Below, one piece after another: positions 45,127-53,615 of a stretch of 64,000 nt of DNA (positions are counted from its first letter, which is position 1; every line of letters starts with the position of its first letter). Made by a program: the position numbers and the translations under genes. The notes under the pieces were generated by a model. That model did no database searches and had not been told where the DNA came from. It saw only the letters and a list, made by a program, of their open reading frames with translations. Source of the stretch: JAGXRK01 sp963804005 (lineage in GTDB: Bacteria > Bacteroidota > Ignavibacteria > Ignavibacteriales > Ignavibacteriaceae); contig CAWDOP010000015.1 of the NCBI GenBank assembly GCA_963804005.1, forward strand, positions 59,428 through 123,427, in the 5' to 3' direction.

Positions 45127-46537
45127 TTTCGATTTTCTCTTCTGTTACATTATCAAATGAAATTATTGATCTCAAGAGATCTGCTTTAAACGGTCTGTTT
45201 TCTATAAAATTAAATCGCGGAAGCATAAATGAACGCTCATTGCCAATTACCTGCGGTTCGGGATAATATTCACTTACAGGTTGTCCATATAATCTTACTT
45301 CACTTACCTGGTTTTCCTCAAAGTAAACTACAGCAGAGTGCGAGTTTGATTTTGTCAATCCGTTTGCTTCATCTTCTTCAAATAAATTATAAATACTGTA
45401 TACTGTTCCGTAAAATTCACTTCGATTTATTTTATTATCAACAAAGTAAATCAATACCCTGCTGCCAGATGATTGATCAAATCTTTGCTGATAGTTTTCG
45501 TTTTGTGAGAGTAAAAACGCATTACCCTCTACTTCAAGCATTATGATTTTATTTTCTTCAAGATGAATAATAATCGAATCTCCAGTTAACTGCGACGTTT
45601 CATACCACAGAACCGGCTGACGTGCTTCAGGATTAATTTTACTTGTTATAATTTTATCTTCACTTCTGAGGTAAATAGTTTTATCGTTATCAGAGGCAAA
45701 TTCCCCGCGAATGATTTTTACTGAATCAGTTGCGATAAAAATATTGGAAGTATCACGGAAAGATTCCATTGTTAATGAATTGATAAGCATTGTATCGATA
45801 GTAATCACTTCAACAGAATCTTCATCCATATTAATTGATGAATCAATTTGCATTAAAACCGGATCAAGTTTTATTAAAGTATATTTGCGTTTCCTGTAAT
45901 CTTCTAGATGTCCGCCAAATATTGAAGTATTATTTTTAATATTAGTAATCTTAACATTACTATTAGCATATGTCATTTCGGTATTTCTGAAATGCTCAAG
46001 AGAATCTGCTTCTATTATATTTTCAGCATCAACAATTTTTACATTTGCAACTGCAACAGCGTAATCATGTTGTTTATAATAAGTAAGTTCATCAGACGTT
46101 AAAGTAGTTGTAGTATCGTAAAGTGTTACATTCGACTGAAAGAAAGCTCTGTCTTCATTGAAAAAATATTGTCCGCTGTCGGCAGTTAAAATAACCTTTC
46201 TGTCATCAAGCATAACACCGTCTGTACTTCTGGACATTTTCTGGTTTCCGTAGTAAAAACCTTTTTCTGTTTTGATTATAAGTGTATCCTGTGTAGCAAT
46301 GACATTTCCAATAAGTTCTGCATTATTACGTCCCAAATATTGAATAGCTTTATTACATGTTATGCGAACATTACCCTGAGTTAAAACAACATTTCCATAA
46401 ACCTCACGAATTGATTCGCCTTCAATAAATTTTCCTACAAGGCTGTCACCCCTGACAACAATTATTTCTGTTTCAGTCTGCGCGAACAAACAAAAAGAGA
46501 ACAACAATATTAAGATTAATGAATAAATAAATTTCAT
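45104..46537 (-). CDS. Large OstA-like LptA periplasmic LPS-bridge protein
   Basis: 477 aa from ATG 46537 directly after the lptC stop; an upstream extension into lptC is unlikely. A Sec signal peptide (MKFIYSLILILLFSFCLFAQ) is followed by repeated beta-jellyroll segments of the OstA/LptA type: IREVYGNVVLTQGNVRITC, AELIGNVIATQDTLIIKTEKG, and similar. Such enlarged LptA-like proteins are common in Bacteroidota/Chlorobi, where one chain may replace several LptA units. It should carry LPS across the periplasm to LptD. The symbol is left open because it is far longer than enterobacterial LptA. Confidence 0.82.
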   Translation of the reverse strand: MKFIYSLILILLFSFCLFAQTETEIIVVRGDSLVGKFIEGESIREVYGNVVLTQGNVRITCNKAIQYLGRNNAELIGNVIATQDTLIIKTEKGFYYGNQKMSRSTDGVMLDDRKVILTADSGQYFFNEDRAFFQSNVTLYDTTTTLTSDELTYYKQHDYAVAVANVKIVDAENIIEADSLEHFRNTEMTYANSNVKITNIKNNTSIFGGHLEDYRKRKYTLIKLDPVLMQIDSSINMDEDSVEVITIDTMLINSLTMESFRDTSNIFIATDSVKIIRGEFASDNDKTIYLRSEDKIITSKINPEARQPVLWYETSQLTGDSIIIHLEENKIIMLEVEGNAFLLSQNENYQQRFDQSSGSRVLIYFVDNKINRSEFYGTVYSIYNLFEEDEANGLTKSNSHSAVVYFEENQVSEVRLYGQPVSEYYPEPQVIGNERSFMLPRFNFIENRPFKADLLRSIISFDNVTEEKIENGDNTTQ

Positions 46538-46538
46538 T

Positions 46539-47072
46539 TCACATTTCGTCGTTGCTTGTAACAAAGGTTATTCTGTAAATAACATAATTACGAAGGGACT
46601 GATCGGATTCAAATCCATAACCTTCAATTTTTTCTTTTGGTGTTATAATTCTCACAAATTTATCGGACACAATTTTCTTATCAACATTCCGCCACATTAA
46701 TTCATCGGTAATTAGAGTTACGCTGTCACTGACAGCAACAACACTGTCAATTGCCCAAAGATTATTTGTTCTGTCATCCACTCTACCGCGTAATGAATTT
46801 AAAGTTGTAGTTTTAATTTCTTTCTCGTCAAAAAAATCAATTTTTATTTTATCATCAAGTAAGGTTTCTTTTGCTTCTTCAAATACTCTTAAATGACCTG
46901 CATTCATTATAGCTTTAATTTTTCCTGAATCAGAAAAAGTTATTACTGAATTCCAGCTTTCCTGCGCAGGAAGCTCTTCTACTTTGATGGATTTATCAAT
47001 TGCAGGTTTAACACGCTCACTTGTACAATGAGTCAGTAGAATTAATGACAATAGTGACAAGATAATTTTCAT
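46539..47072 (-). CDS. lptC: LptC-family LPS export protein
   Basis: 177 aa, similar to LptC in size. The N-terminal signal ends in lipobox LLTHC, so here it is probably a lipoprotein, unlike the single-helix anchor of E. coli LptC. The rest is beta-strand-rich jellyroll (IMNAGHLRVFEEAKETLLDD, then TLITDELMWRNVDKKIVSD). It would link the inner-membrane LptBFG complex to LptA. Its start overlaps kdsD by 4 nt, and the lptA-like start follows immediately after its stop, so the whole region is one coupled operon. Confidence 0.85.
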   Translation of the reverse strand: MKIILSLLSLILLTHCTSERVKPAIDKSIKVEELPAQESWNSVITFSDSGKIKAIMNAGHLRVFEEAKETLLDDKIKIDFFDEKEIKTTTLNSLRGRVDDRTNNLWAIDSVVAVSDSVTLITDELMWRNVDKKIVSDKFVRIITPKEKIEGYGFESDQSLRNYVIYRITFVTSNDEM

Positions 47073-48046
47073 CTACTTTGTAAACCCAAGTTTATTAAGT
47101 CATGAAGGTGGATTATTCCTATCGGTTTATTTTCATTGTTGGTAATGATCAAGCTTGTGATTTTAAAATTTTCCATCTGCTGGAGAGCAAATGAGGCAAG
47201 ATATTCATCTTTCATTACTTTAGGATTTTTCGTCATGACTTCCTTTGCTATAAGATCTTTAATATCCATAGTTTTTTCAAGGAGTCTTCTCAAATCACCA
47301 TCAGTAATAATTCCGGTTAAAATTGCTTTTTCATTAACTACTGCCGTTACGCCTAACCGTTTAGAAGTTATTTCAAAAATTACGTCCTTCAAAGGAGTAT
47401 CTTCATATACAATTGGAATTTTTTCTCCGGTTATCATAATCTCTTTTATCTTCAGCGATAACCTTTTACCAAGACTTCCGCCGGGATGTAGAAAAGCGAA
47501 ATCCTCAGGAGTGAAACCGCGTTTTTCCAAAAGTGCAACTGAAAGAGCATCACCCATTACAAGTGTTGCAGTTGTTGATGAAGTGGGAGCAAGGTCATAA
47601 GGACAAGCTTCTTCTTTCACACTAATATTCAGAAAAATATCACAAGATTTCGCAAGATTTGAGTTAGGATTGCCACAAATTGCTATGATAGTTACATTTA
47701 GTCTTTTAAACATCGGGAGCAAGTTGGAAATTTCTTCAGTCTCTCCGCTCTTTGATATGAGAATAACAACGTCTTCCTTCCGAACCATTCCAAGATCACC
47801 GTGCAGTGCATCTGTCGGATGAAGATAAATCGCCGCAGTTCCGGTTGAGTTTAGAGTTGCAACAATTTTACGTGCAATAATACCAGACTTTCCCATCCCG
47901 GTTAGAACAACTCTTCCCTTCGATGCAAGAATAGTTTCCACAGCTTTAACAAACTCTTCATTTATACTATTTTCCAGTCCGGCAACTGCTTCAGCTTCAA
48001 TCCGAACAACCTGTTTCCCTTTTTTTATAATATCTGATGAATTCAA
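47069..48046 (-). CDS. kdsD: D-arabinose 5-phosphate isomerase (SIS plus CBS pair)
   Basis: 325 aa starting at TTG 48046, preceded by AGGA 7 nt upstream. The SIS domain (about 40-180) has RVVLTGMGKSGIIARKIVATLNSTG (active-site Ser) and ISKSGETEEI, and Lys in the catalytic GDALS region. Two CBS domains follow (about 205-325: MITGEKIPIVYED, MTKNPKVMKDEYL). It makes arabinose-5-phosphate for Kdo synthesis. The TTG overlaps the stop of a small ORF that lies between it and kdsA, and it precedes lptC with a 4-nt overlap. kdsC is not seen in the window. Confidence 0.92.
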   Translation of the reverse strand: MNSSDIIKKGKQVVRIEAEAVAGLENSINEEFVKAVETILASKGRVVLTGMGKSGIIARKIVATLNSTGTAAIYLHPTDALHGDLGMVRKEDVVILISKSGETEEISNLLPMFKRLNVTIIAICGNPNSNLAKSCDIFLNISVKEEACPYDLAPTSSTTATLVMGDALSVALLEKRGFTPEDFAFLHPGGSLGKRLSLKIKEIMITGEKIPIVYEDTPLKDVIFEITSKRLGVTAVVNEKAILTGIITDGDLRRLLEKTMDIKDLIAKEVMTKNPKVMKDEYLASFALQQMENFKITSLIITNNENKPIGIIHLHDLINLGLQSR

Positions 48047-48180
48047 ATTTTATCCTCGTGAAAATATTTTAAGAAATGATTTCTTTTTTTCGGTGTGATC
48101 AAATCTTTTGAATTAATTTTAATTTTAAATTTTGTCATAAATTTATTGTATTGATAAAATGCATGTTTAAGATCATTCAT
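48043..48180 (-). CDS. 45-residue ORF exactly coupled between kdsA and kdsD
   Basis: The ATG at 48180 overlaps the kdsA stop (TGATG), and its own TGA overlaps the kdsD TTG start (TTGA). This double coupling leaves no untranslated base. The product is a small basic peptide, starting MNDLKHAFYQYNKFMT and ending HFLKYFHEDKI, with nine or more Lys residues and no membrane segment. I know no homologue, so function is open. It might be a coupling or leader peptide that maintains kdsD translation, or a real small protein of Kdo synthesis. The exact fit to both neighbours is the main evidence. Confidence 0.5.
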   Translation of the reverse strand: MNDLKHAFYQYNKFMTKFKIKINSKDLITPKKRNHFLKYFHEDKI

Positions 48181-49001
48181 CAATACTTAGTTCTTTTAAC
48201 TATTTGATCAATTTCTTTAACAATAAATAACAGATTTTTTAGTTCACTTATACTTAACTGACTTGCTGCATCACTTTTTGCTTCATGCGGATTTGGATGC
48301 ACTTCAAGAAACAACGCATCAATACCAACTGCAACAGCTGCCTTGGCAAGTGGCTTAATAAATTTAGGTTCTCCTCCGCTTGTATTTTCTTTGCTAGGTA
48401 ACTGAACAGCATGGGTTGCATCCATTACCACAGGATAGCCGGTTTCTTTCATAATTACTAATGATCGCATATCAACCACGAGATTATGATAACCGAATGT
48501 AGTCCCTCTTTCTGTTAATAAAATACTGTTATTTCCTGTTAATGAAACTTTTTCGGCAACGTGTTTCATATCTTCAGGAGCGAGAAACTGACCTTTCTTT
48601 ATGTTCACACATTTACCGCTTTTGCCAGCGGCTATCAGTAATTCGGTTTGACGTGATAGAAAAGCAGGTATCTGGAGAACATCTGCAGCATCACCAATTT
48701 TCTCAATATCTTCAGGAGAATGAATATCAGTTAAAACCGGAATTGAAAATTCTGATTTAACTTTACTTAGAATTTTTATTGCTTCCTTCTCAGCAATTCC
48801 GGAAAAAGAATTGATGCTTGTGCGGTTAGCTTTTCTTATACTTGATTTAAAGATATATGGAACCTTTAATTCTTCAGTTATTCTTTTAATCTGCTCTGCG
48901 GTCTCGAAAATCATTTTTTCATTTTCGATAACACAAGGACCAGCGATTAAAACAATCGGATTACCCCCACCTATTTTTATGTTTTTTACTTTAACAATCA
49001 T
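48180..49001 (-). CDS. kdsA: 3-deoxy-D-manno-octulosonate 8-phosphate synthase
   Basis: 273 aa, typical. It condenses PEP and arabinose-5-phosphate to Kdo-8-phosphate in the cytoplasm. Diagnostic segments include VLIAGPCVIENE, SSIRKANRTS (PEP-phosphate Arg/Lys), VLTDIHSPEDIEKI, DVLQIPAFLSRQTELL, NIKKGQFLAPEDM and DATHAVQLPS, with the late ALFLEVHPNPHEAKSDAA. An asparagine in KAN and a Cys pattern in GPCVI are compatible with the metal-independent or metal-dependent class; I do not decide. It is the first gene of the Kdo/Lpt operon. Confidence 0.95.
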   Translation of the reverse strand: MIVKVKNIKIGGGNPIVLIAGPCVIENEKMIFETAEQIKRITEELKVPYIFKSSIRKANRTSINSFSGIAEKEAIKILSKVKSEFSIPVLTDIHSPEDIEKIGDAADVLQIPAFLSRQTELLIAAGKSGKCVNIKKGQFLAPEDMKHVAEKVSLTGNNSILLTERGTTFGYHNLVVDMRSLVIMKETGYPVVMDATHAVQLPSKENTSGGEPKFIKPLAKAAVAVGIDALFLEVHPNPHEAKSDAASQLSISELKNLLFIVKEIDQIVKRTKY

Positions 49002-49202
49002 TTATTACTCAGTTTTACTTTGAACCGTCGTAAATATAAAAAATTAAAATCTTAATGAATATACGTATTATCACGATTTTAGTAACGAAAAAGACTGAAA
49101 TGATATTGAAAATCATTAATAAAAGACCTTGAGTTTATTTAGAACTTTTTAAACTAAGTATATTTTGTTACAATTATTATTATTTTGAATTAGTAAATAA
49201 TC

Positions 49203-49790
49203 ATGGAAATTACTTTGGCAAACGAAAAACGAATACAGATAATCCGCGCAGCTGATAAGAGATTTGCCAAACACGGATTAAACAAAACCACTCTGGATGA
49301 GATTGCCCGCGATTTACGAATCGGTAAAGCGACTTTATATCATTACTTCGAGTCGAAAGAACAACTTTTTTATCAAACAATTTCCTGGGAAGTTGAACAG
49401 TACCTACAAACAATTCAGGCTACACTCGAAAACAAGGAAATTCCTATTACAACCCGATTGCTTGATTACATATCGCATAAAGAAAACATCAATCAACATT
49501 CTAAACTTTTATATGATATGCTAATTAAGGTAATTGAAGGCTATTCCTTAGAAGAAGAAAATAAAATCTTAAATAATCTGTTTCAAAAAGAGGAAGAAAT
49601 ATTAAAATCAGTTCTTGTTGATTTTTATAGTTCCAAAGTTGTGAGTGTTACTCCTGTATTACCAACTTATATCCTGATGTTAAGCTGGGGTCTTGTATTC
49701 GGCAACCGTCTTAATAAAACTGCATTCCAGGAAAGAGTAGTTAATTACCGTGAACTTATATTAAAATCTATCGAAAGCATACTGCGTTAG
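49203..49790 (+). CDS. TetR/AcrR-family transcriptional regulator
   Basis: 195 aa. The N-terminal helix-turn-helix is at residues about 10-55 (IIRAADKRFAKHGLNKTTLD, then IGKATLYHYFESKEQLFYQT). The C-terminal helical ligand domain is divergent and gives no clue to the effector. The gene stands alone, divergent from kdsA and convergent with phoU, overlapping it by 4 nt. Regulated genes cannot be deduced from the position; the 201-nt divergent gap shared with kdsA would allow control of the Kdo operon. Confidence 0.88.
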   Translation: MEITLANEKRIQIIRAADKRFAKHGLNKTTLDEIARDLRIGKATLYHYFESKEQLFYQTISWEVEQYLQTIQATLENKEIPITTRLLDYISHKENINQHSKLLYDMLIKVIEGYSLEEENKILNNLFQKEEEILKSVLVDFYSSKVVSVTPVLPTYILMLSWGLVFGNRLNKTAFQERVVNYRELILKSIESILR

Positions 49791-50482
49791 GTTTCTTCGT
49801 CTTCAACTTCATCGGCAAATAAATATTTTTCATATTTGTGCTTAATCATCCGTGCTTCAACAATAAAGAATACGTCCTCTGCAATATTAGTACAATGATC
49901 AGCTAGTCTTTCGACTTCTCTGGAAATAACTAGTAATGCAACGCCAGCTTCTATATTCTCACAATCTTGCTTCATAATTTCTTTTAATATCTTATGATTA
50001 TCAGCATTCATATTATCAATAACATCATCTGATGCGATAACTTTTCTTGCAAGCTCAGCATTTGATTCAATAAACGAATCAATTGCATTTTTAAGCATCT
50101 CTTTTACAATTGAAAACATTTCTTCAAGTTTTGTATTAGCGTAAAAATCAGGCTTCTTAGTTATGCGTATAATATTTTCTGCTATGTTAGTTGCAATATC
50201 TCCGATTCTTTCAAGGTTATTATTGATAGTTAAGGCAGACATAATATAACGAAGGTCCATTGCTACCGGCTGTCCAATTGCAAATATTTTTTGGCATATT
50301 TTATCAATCTTTACATCATATTTATCAACCTTGGTATCGCGTTCAATTACAAGATTAGCAAGATCCATATTATTTTCCTGAACAGCTTTAATGGCAAATT
50401 GAACCTGTTCATCAACAAGGCTGCACATTTTTATTACACGCGTTTTTAATTTTTCAAGATGTTCGTCTAATAGTCTTTCCAT
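49787..50482 (-). CDS. phoU: PhoU phosphate-signalling protein
   Basis: 231 aa from ATG 50482, chosen because an AAAGGAGA Shine-Dalgarno lies just upstream and the alternative upstream starts lack one. Two tandem three-helix PhoU repeats are visible, each with the E/D-rich helix: ERDTKVDKYDVKIDKICQ near residue 45 and ASDDVIDNMNADNHKILKE later. PhoU links the PstSCAB transporter to the PhoR/PhoB system and tempers phosphate uptake. It is the last gene of the pst operon. A foldback repeat lies between it and pstB. Confidence 0.93.
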   Translation of the reverse strand: MERLLDEHLEKLKTRVIKMCSLVDEQVQFAIKAVQENNMDLANLVIERDTKVDKYDVKIDKICQKIFAIGQPVAMDLRYIMSALTINNNLERIGDIATNIAENIIRITKKPDFYANTKLEEMFSIVKEMLKNAIDSFIESNAELARKVIASDDVIDNMNADNHKILKEIMKQDCENIEAGVALLVISREVERLADHCTNIAEDVFFIVEARMIKHKYEKYLFADEVEDEET

Positions 50483-50528
50483 TTTATCTCCTTTGTTCTC
50501 TCTATTCTTTATAATATGTACTGTTCCC

Positions 50529-50603
50529 ATTGTCATTCCCGTGGAGACGGAAATCTATAAAAATTAAAATTTAATGGATTCCCATTTTCGTGGGAATGAC
50601 AAT
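50529..50603. repeat. Foldback repeat between pstB and phoU
   Basis: ATTGTCATTCCC (50529-50540) and its exact complement GGGAATGACAAT (50592-50603) enclose 51 nt, forming a 12-bp stem. The GTCATTCC word resembles the dispersed palindromic repeats scattered through many bacterial genomes and recurs in degenerate form near 58343. It sits in the 172-nt gap before phoU and could act as a transcript-processing hairpin. Confidence 0.65.
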
Positions 50604-50654
50604 CAGGTTATAATAAATTTTAAAACAACTTCTTAAATGAAATTCTATTTTATA

Positions 50655-51413
50655 TCAACCAAATCTTCCGCTAATATAATCTTCTGTTTGTTTGATAGAA
50701 GGATTAGTAAAGATTTTGGTTGTACGGTCAAACTCAATTAACTCACCAATATAGAAAAATGCAGTCATATCACTAACTCGCGCGGCTTGCTGCATATTAT
50801 GTGTTACAATAACAATAGTATATTCCTTTTTCAACTCGTGGATCAGCTCTTCAATTTTAGCCGTTGAAATAGGATCGAGTGCACTTGCCGGCTCATCCAT
50901 TAAAATAATTTCTGGCTTTACTGCTAAAGCTCTCGCAATACACAGTCTTTGCTGCTGTCCGCCTGATAAACTTAAAGCATTTTCATTTAGTCGATCCTTT
51001 ACCTCATCCCACAAAGCTGCCTGCCCTAGAGTAGTCTCAACAATTTCAGTTAATTTATTTTTTTCATTAATACCATTTATTCGTGGACCATAAACAAGAT
51101 TTTCATAAATAGTTTTTGGAAAAAGATTTGGTTTCTGAAAAACCATTCCGATATTCTTTCTGAGATTAACCACATCAATATTTTTATCATAAATATTTAC
51201 GCCATCAACAAATACTTCACCTTCAATCGTCACATTGTCTATTAAATCATTCATCCTGTTTAAGACTCTAATAAAAGTTGATTTTCCACAACCTGACGGC
51301 CCGATAAAAGCAGTGACTCTCTTCTCCGGAATGGAAAGTGAAATATTTTTCAATGCCTGTTTAGTACCGTAAAAAAGGCTTAAATTTTTTGTTAAAATTT
51401 TTGTTTCTTTCAT
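50655..51413 (-). CDS. pstB: Phosphate ABC transporter ATP-binding protein
   Basis: 252 aa. Walker A is GPSGCGKSTF, Q-loop in GMVFQKPNLFP, signature LSGGQQQR, Walker B ILMDEPASALDP, and the H-loop in IVTHNMQQAARV. The RVLNRMNDL segment near the Walker A is characteristic of PstB. It energises phosphate import through PstA and PstC. It follows pstA by 15 nt. A 172-nt spacer with a foldback repeat separates it from phoU. Confidence 0.95.
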   Translation of the reverse strand: MKETKILTKNLSLFYGTKQALKNISLSIPEKRVTAFIGPSGCGKSTFIRVLNRMNDLIDNVTIEGEVFVDGVNIYDKNIDVVNLRKNIGMVFQKPNLFPKTIYENLVYGPRINGINEKNKLTEIVETTLGQAALWDEVKDRLNENALSLSGGQQQRLCIARALAVKPEIILMDEPASALDPISTAKIEELIHELKKEYTIVIVTHNMQQAARVSDMTAFFYIGELIEFDRTTKIFTNPSIKQTEDYISGRFG

Positions 51414-51428
51414 ATCTTTTCCAACTTA

Positions 51429-52379
51429 CTAAAGTTTTCCAATTAATTTTCTGAATCGATATCGAAAAACTATAGCAGTAATATTTAGTAAAAATGTTAA
51501 ACCAATAAGAACTAATGCTGATCCATATTGAATCGGTAAAGTTTTAGTAGGATTTGCCGACTGAGTAGCCAAAATAAAAATGTGATAAGCAAGGTACATA
51601 AACTGTTCAGTGGGATTTATCATCGGGATGCAATAATCTCCAATGCAAAGATCTACAACAGGAAGATTAGGTAAAAAGAATGCTGCACCTAAAAATAATA
51701 TCGGTGCTGTTTCACCTGCTCCCCTGCTGATTGCCAAAATTGTACCAGTTAAAATTCCGGGTCGTGCCTGAGGAAGAATAACATTCTTAATAGTCTGCCA
51801 TTTTGTTGCTCCCAATCCATAAGAAGCGTCACGGTGCGTTTTAGGAACTGTATTAAGTGCTTCAAGAGTTGAAACAATTACAATTGGTAACACTAAAATT
51901 GATAAAGTAGCTGAAGCCCATAGAAGCGCCGGTTGACCAAAAAGCATTCCGGTTTGAAGAACTTCATCAAGACCTTTACCGACAAACAGAATAAAAAATC
52001 CTAATCCAAATAGTCCAAACACTATTGAAGGAACTCCCGCAAGATTGTTTATTGATGTTCTAATAATTCGGGTGAAAAAAGTATCCTTTGCATATTCATT
52101 TAAATAAATTGCTGCAAAAACTCCAAGCGGAACAGCAAAAAGAATCATTATAAAAGTTACAGCAATTGTTCCAAATATAGCCGGAAATATTCCGCCTTCG
52201 GTCATATTGTTACGCGGTTCATCAAATATAAATTCTAAGCTTATAACGCCAATACCTTCGATAAATATTTTTGTTAAAAGCAGTAACAAAACGGCAATCA
52301 GGAACAGAAACATTAATCTCATCAAATTGATGAAGAACGTGCCTGCAAAATCTTTTCTTTTCTTTTTGAGCTCAAGCAT
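51429..52379 (-). CDS. pstA: Phosphate ABC transporter permease PstA
   Basis: 316 aa with about six membrane helices. The permease loop is ASYGLGATKWQTIKNVILPQ, the EAA-type cytoplasmic contact with PstB. The N-terminal helices (FFINLMRLMFLFLIAVLLLL) and periplasmic loop ISLEFIFDEPRNNMTEGG are typical. It follows pstC by 2 nt. A long periplasmic insertion occurs near residues 245-275 (VVDLCIGDYCIPMINPTEQF) with two cysteines; this also occurs in some Bacteroidota PstA proteins. It forms the channel with PstC. Confidence 0.93.
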   Translation of the reverse strand: MLELKKKRKDFAGTFFINLMRLMFLFLIAVLLLLLTKIFIEGIGVISLEFIFDEPRNNMTEGGIFPAIFGTIAVTFIMILFAVPLGVFAAIYLNEYAKDTFFTRIIRTSINNLAGVPSIVFGLFGLGFFILFVGKGLDEVLQTGMLFGQPALLWASATLSILVLPIVIVSTLEALNTVPKTHRDASYGLGATKWQTIKNVILPQARPGILTGTILAISRGAGETAPILFLGAAFFLPNLPVVDLCIGDYCIPMINPTEQFMYLAYHIFILATQSANPTKTLPIQYGSALVLIGLTFLLNITAIVFRYRFRKLIGKL

Positions 52380-52381
52380 AA

Positions 52382-53365
52382 TTAAAAAGTATTTTTCTTA
52401 CGCATTTTATTGATGATAATTTCTGCTATAAGATTTAAGATAAAAGTTATTGTGAATAAAACCATTCCAATAAAGAATAACGAATAGTAGTGATCGGATC
52501 CCTGTGAGACTTCGCCCATCTCCGCTGCAATTGTTGCGGTCATTGTCCTAACCGAGAGGAAAATGTCTGATGTTATATTTGCTGCATTTCCGGCTGCCAT
52601 CAATACAATCATCGTTTCACCAATCGCTCTGCCGAATCCAAGTATAATACTCGCTGAGACACCGCTGAATGCTGCCGGTAGAATAACTCTGCTTATAGTC
52701 TGCCACTTTGTTGCACCCAAACCGTAGGAAGCCATTCTTAAATCATTTGGAATTGAATGCAATGCATCTTCGGTGAGAGAAGCGATAATTGGAATTATAA
52801 CAAACGATAAACCGATTGCCGCTACAAATGCATTTAAGCGATTATCGGGATTAAGAAGATCGTTAAAAAATGATGCTCCGATAGCCAGCATTATAAATCC
52901 AAGCACAACCGTGGGAATTCCTGCAAATAATTCGATTGCGGGTTTTAGAAATTCTTTAAGTTTTGGATTGGCTATCTCAGAAAGATAAATTCCCGTTGCT
53001 ACACCAAGAATTGTTGAAATAATTGTTGCAGGAATTGCTGTTAATAATGTACCGAGAATTAATGGAACGAGTGAATATCTTGCTTCTTCGGAAGTTGGAT
53101 ACCATTCATAAACACGGTTAGCTGCACCGCTGGCATCTATTCTATCAAAATAAATAAAATCAAGTAAGCCGATATGTTCTAATGAACGAAATCCTTCTTT
53201 GAACAAAAAAACAAAAATCAAAATGATAAATACAAGAGCCATTACGCCGTTAGCGGCAAAAAAGAATCTGATGAATCTTTCTTTTATGCGTGTGCTTTTA
53301 CGGATTCTTTTTGCGTACTTGGAATCAGCCGCTTTTAAGTAAAACTCTTTTTCTTTTTCGTTCAT
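52382..53365 (-). CDS. pstC: Phosphate ABC transporter permease PstC
   Basis: 327 aa from ATG 53365. An open frame extends to 53428, but the extra residues are not family-like. The EAA loop is ASYGLGATKWQTISRVILPA, matching the one in pstA. Six helices are visible, including FAANGVMALVFIILIFVFLF at the start. The cytoplasmic N-terminus is charged. A foldback repeat and a candidate TTGACA element (53428-53423) lie upstream, so this half of the operon may have its own promoter. It pairs with PstA in the inner membrane. Confidence 0.93.
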   Translation of the reverse strand: MNEKEKEFYLKAADSKYAKRIRKSTRIKERFIRFFFAANGVMALVFIILIFVFLFKEGFRSLEHIGLLDFIYFDRIDASGAANRVYEWYPTSEEARYSLVPLILGTLLTAIPATIISTILGVATGIYLSEIANPKLKEFLKPAIELFAGIPTVVLGFIMLAIGASFFNDLLNPDNRLNAFVAAIGLSFVIIPIIASLTEDALHSIPNDLRMASYGLGATKWQTISRVILPAAFSGVSASIILGFGRAIGETMIVLMAAGNAANITSDIFLSVRTMTATIAAEMGEVSQGSDHYYSLFFIGMVLFTITFILNLIAEIIINKMRKKNTF

Positions 53366-53471
53366 TAAATATGGTTCTGTAGAAATAAATATTTGGCTAT
53401 AGTCAAAAAATAGTCTTCGTACTGTCAATAACTACTTAGAGAGCTTGTGTGAAAACTCCAAAGCGACAATA

Positions 53472-53568
53472 AAACTCACCCTAAATCCCTCTCTTAAAAA
53501 GAGAGGGACTTTGAATACAGAATTTAATAGCCCCTTCTCTTTGCAAGAGAAGGGGCTGGGGATGAGTT
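53472..53568. repeat. Compound foldback element splitting the pst operon
   Basis: Two perfect hairpins lie side by side: a 10-bp stem (TCCCTCTCTT at 53486, complement at 53499) and a 12-bp stem (GCCCCTTCTCTT at 53530, complement at 53545). They are bounded by imperfect inverted ends AACTCACCC and GGGGATGAGTT. The layout is that of a small non-autonomous repeat. It lies between the porin and pstC genes and may attenuate downstream transcription. Confidence 0.65.
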
Positions 53569-53615
53569 ACTTTAATATTCACATAAGATCAAAAAATCGT
53601 TACAATAAAAATAAA

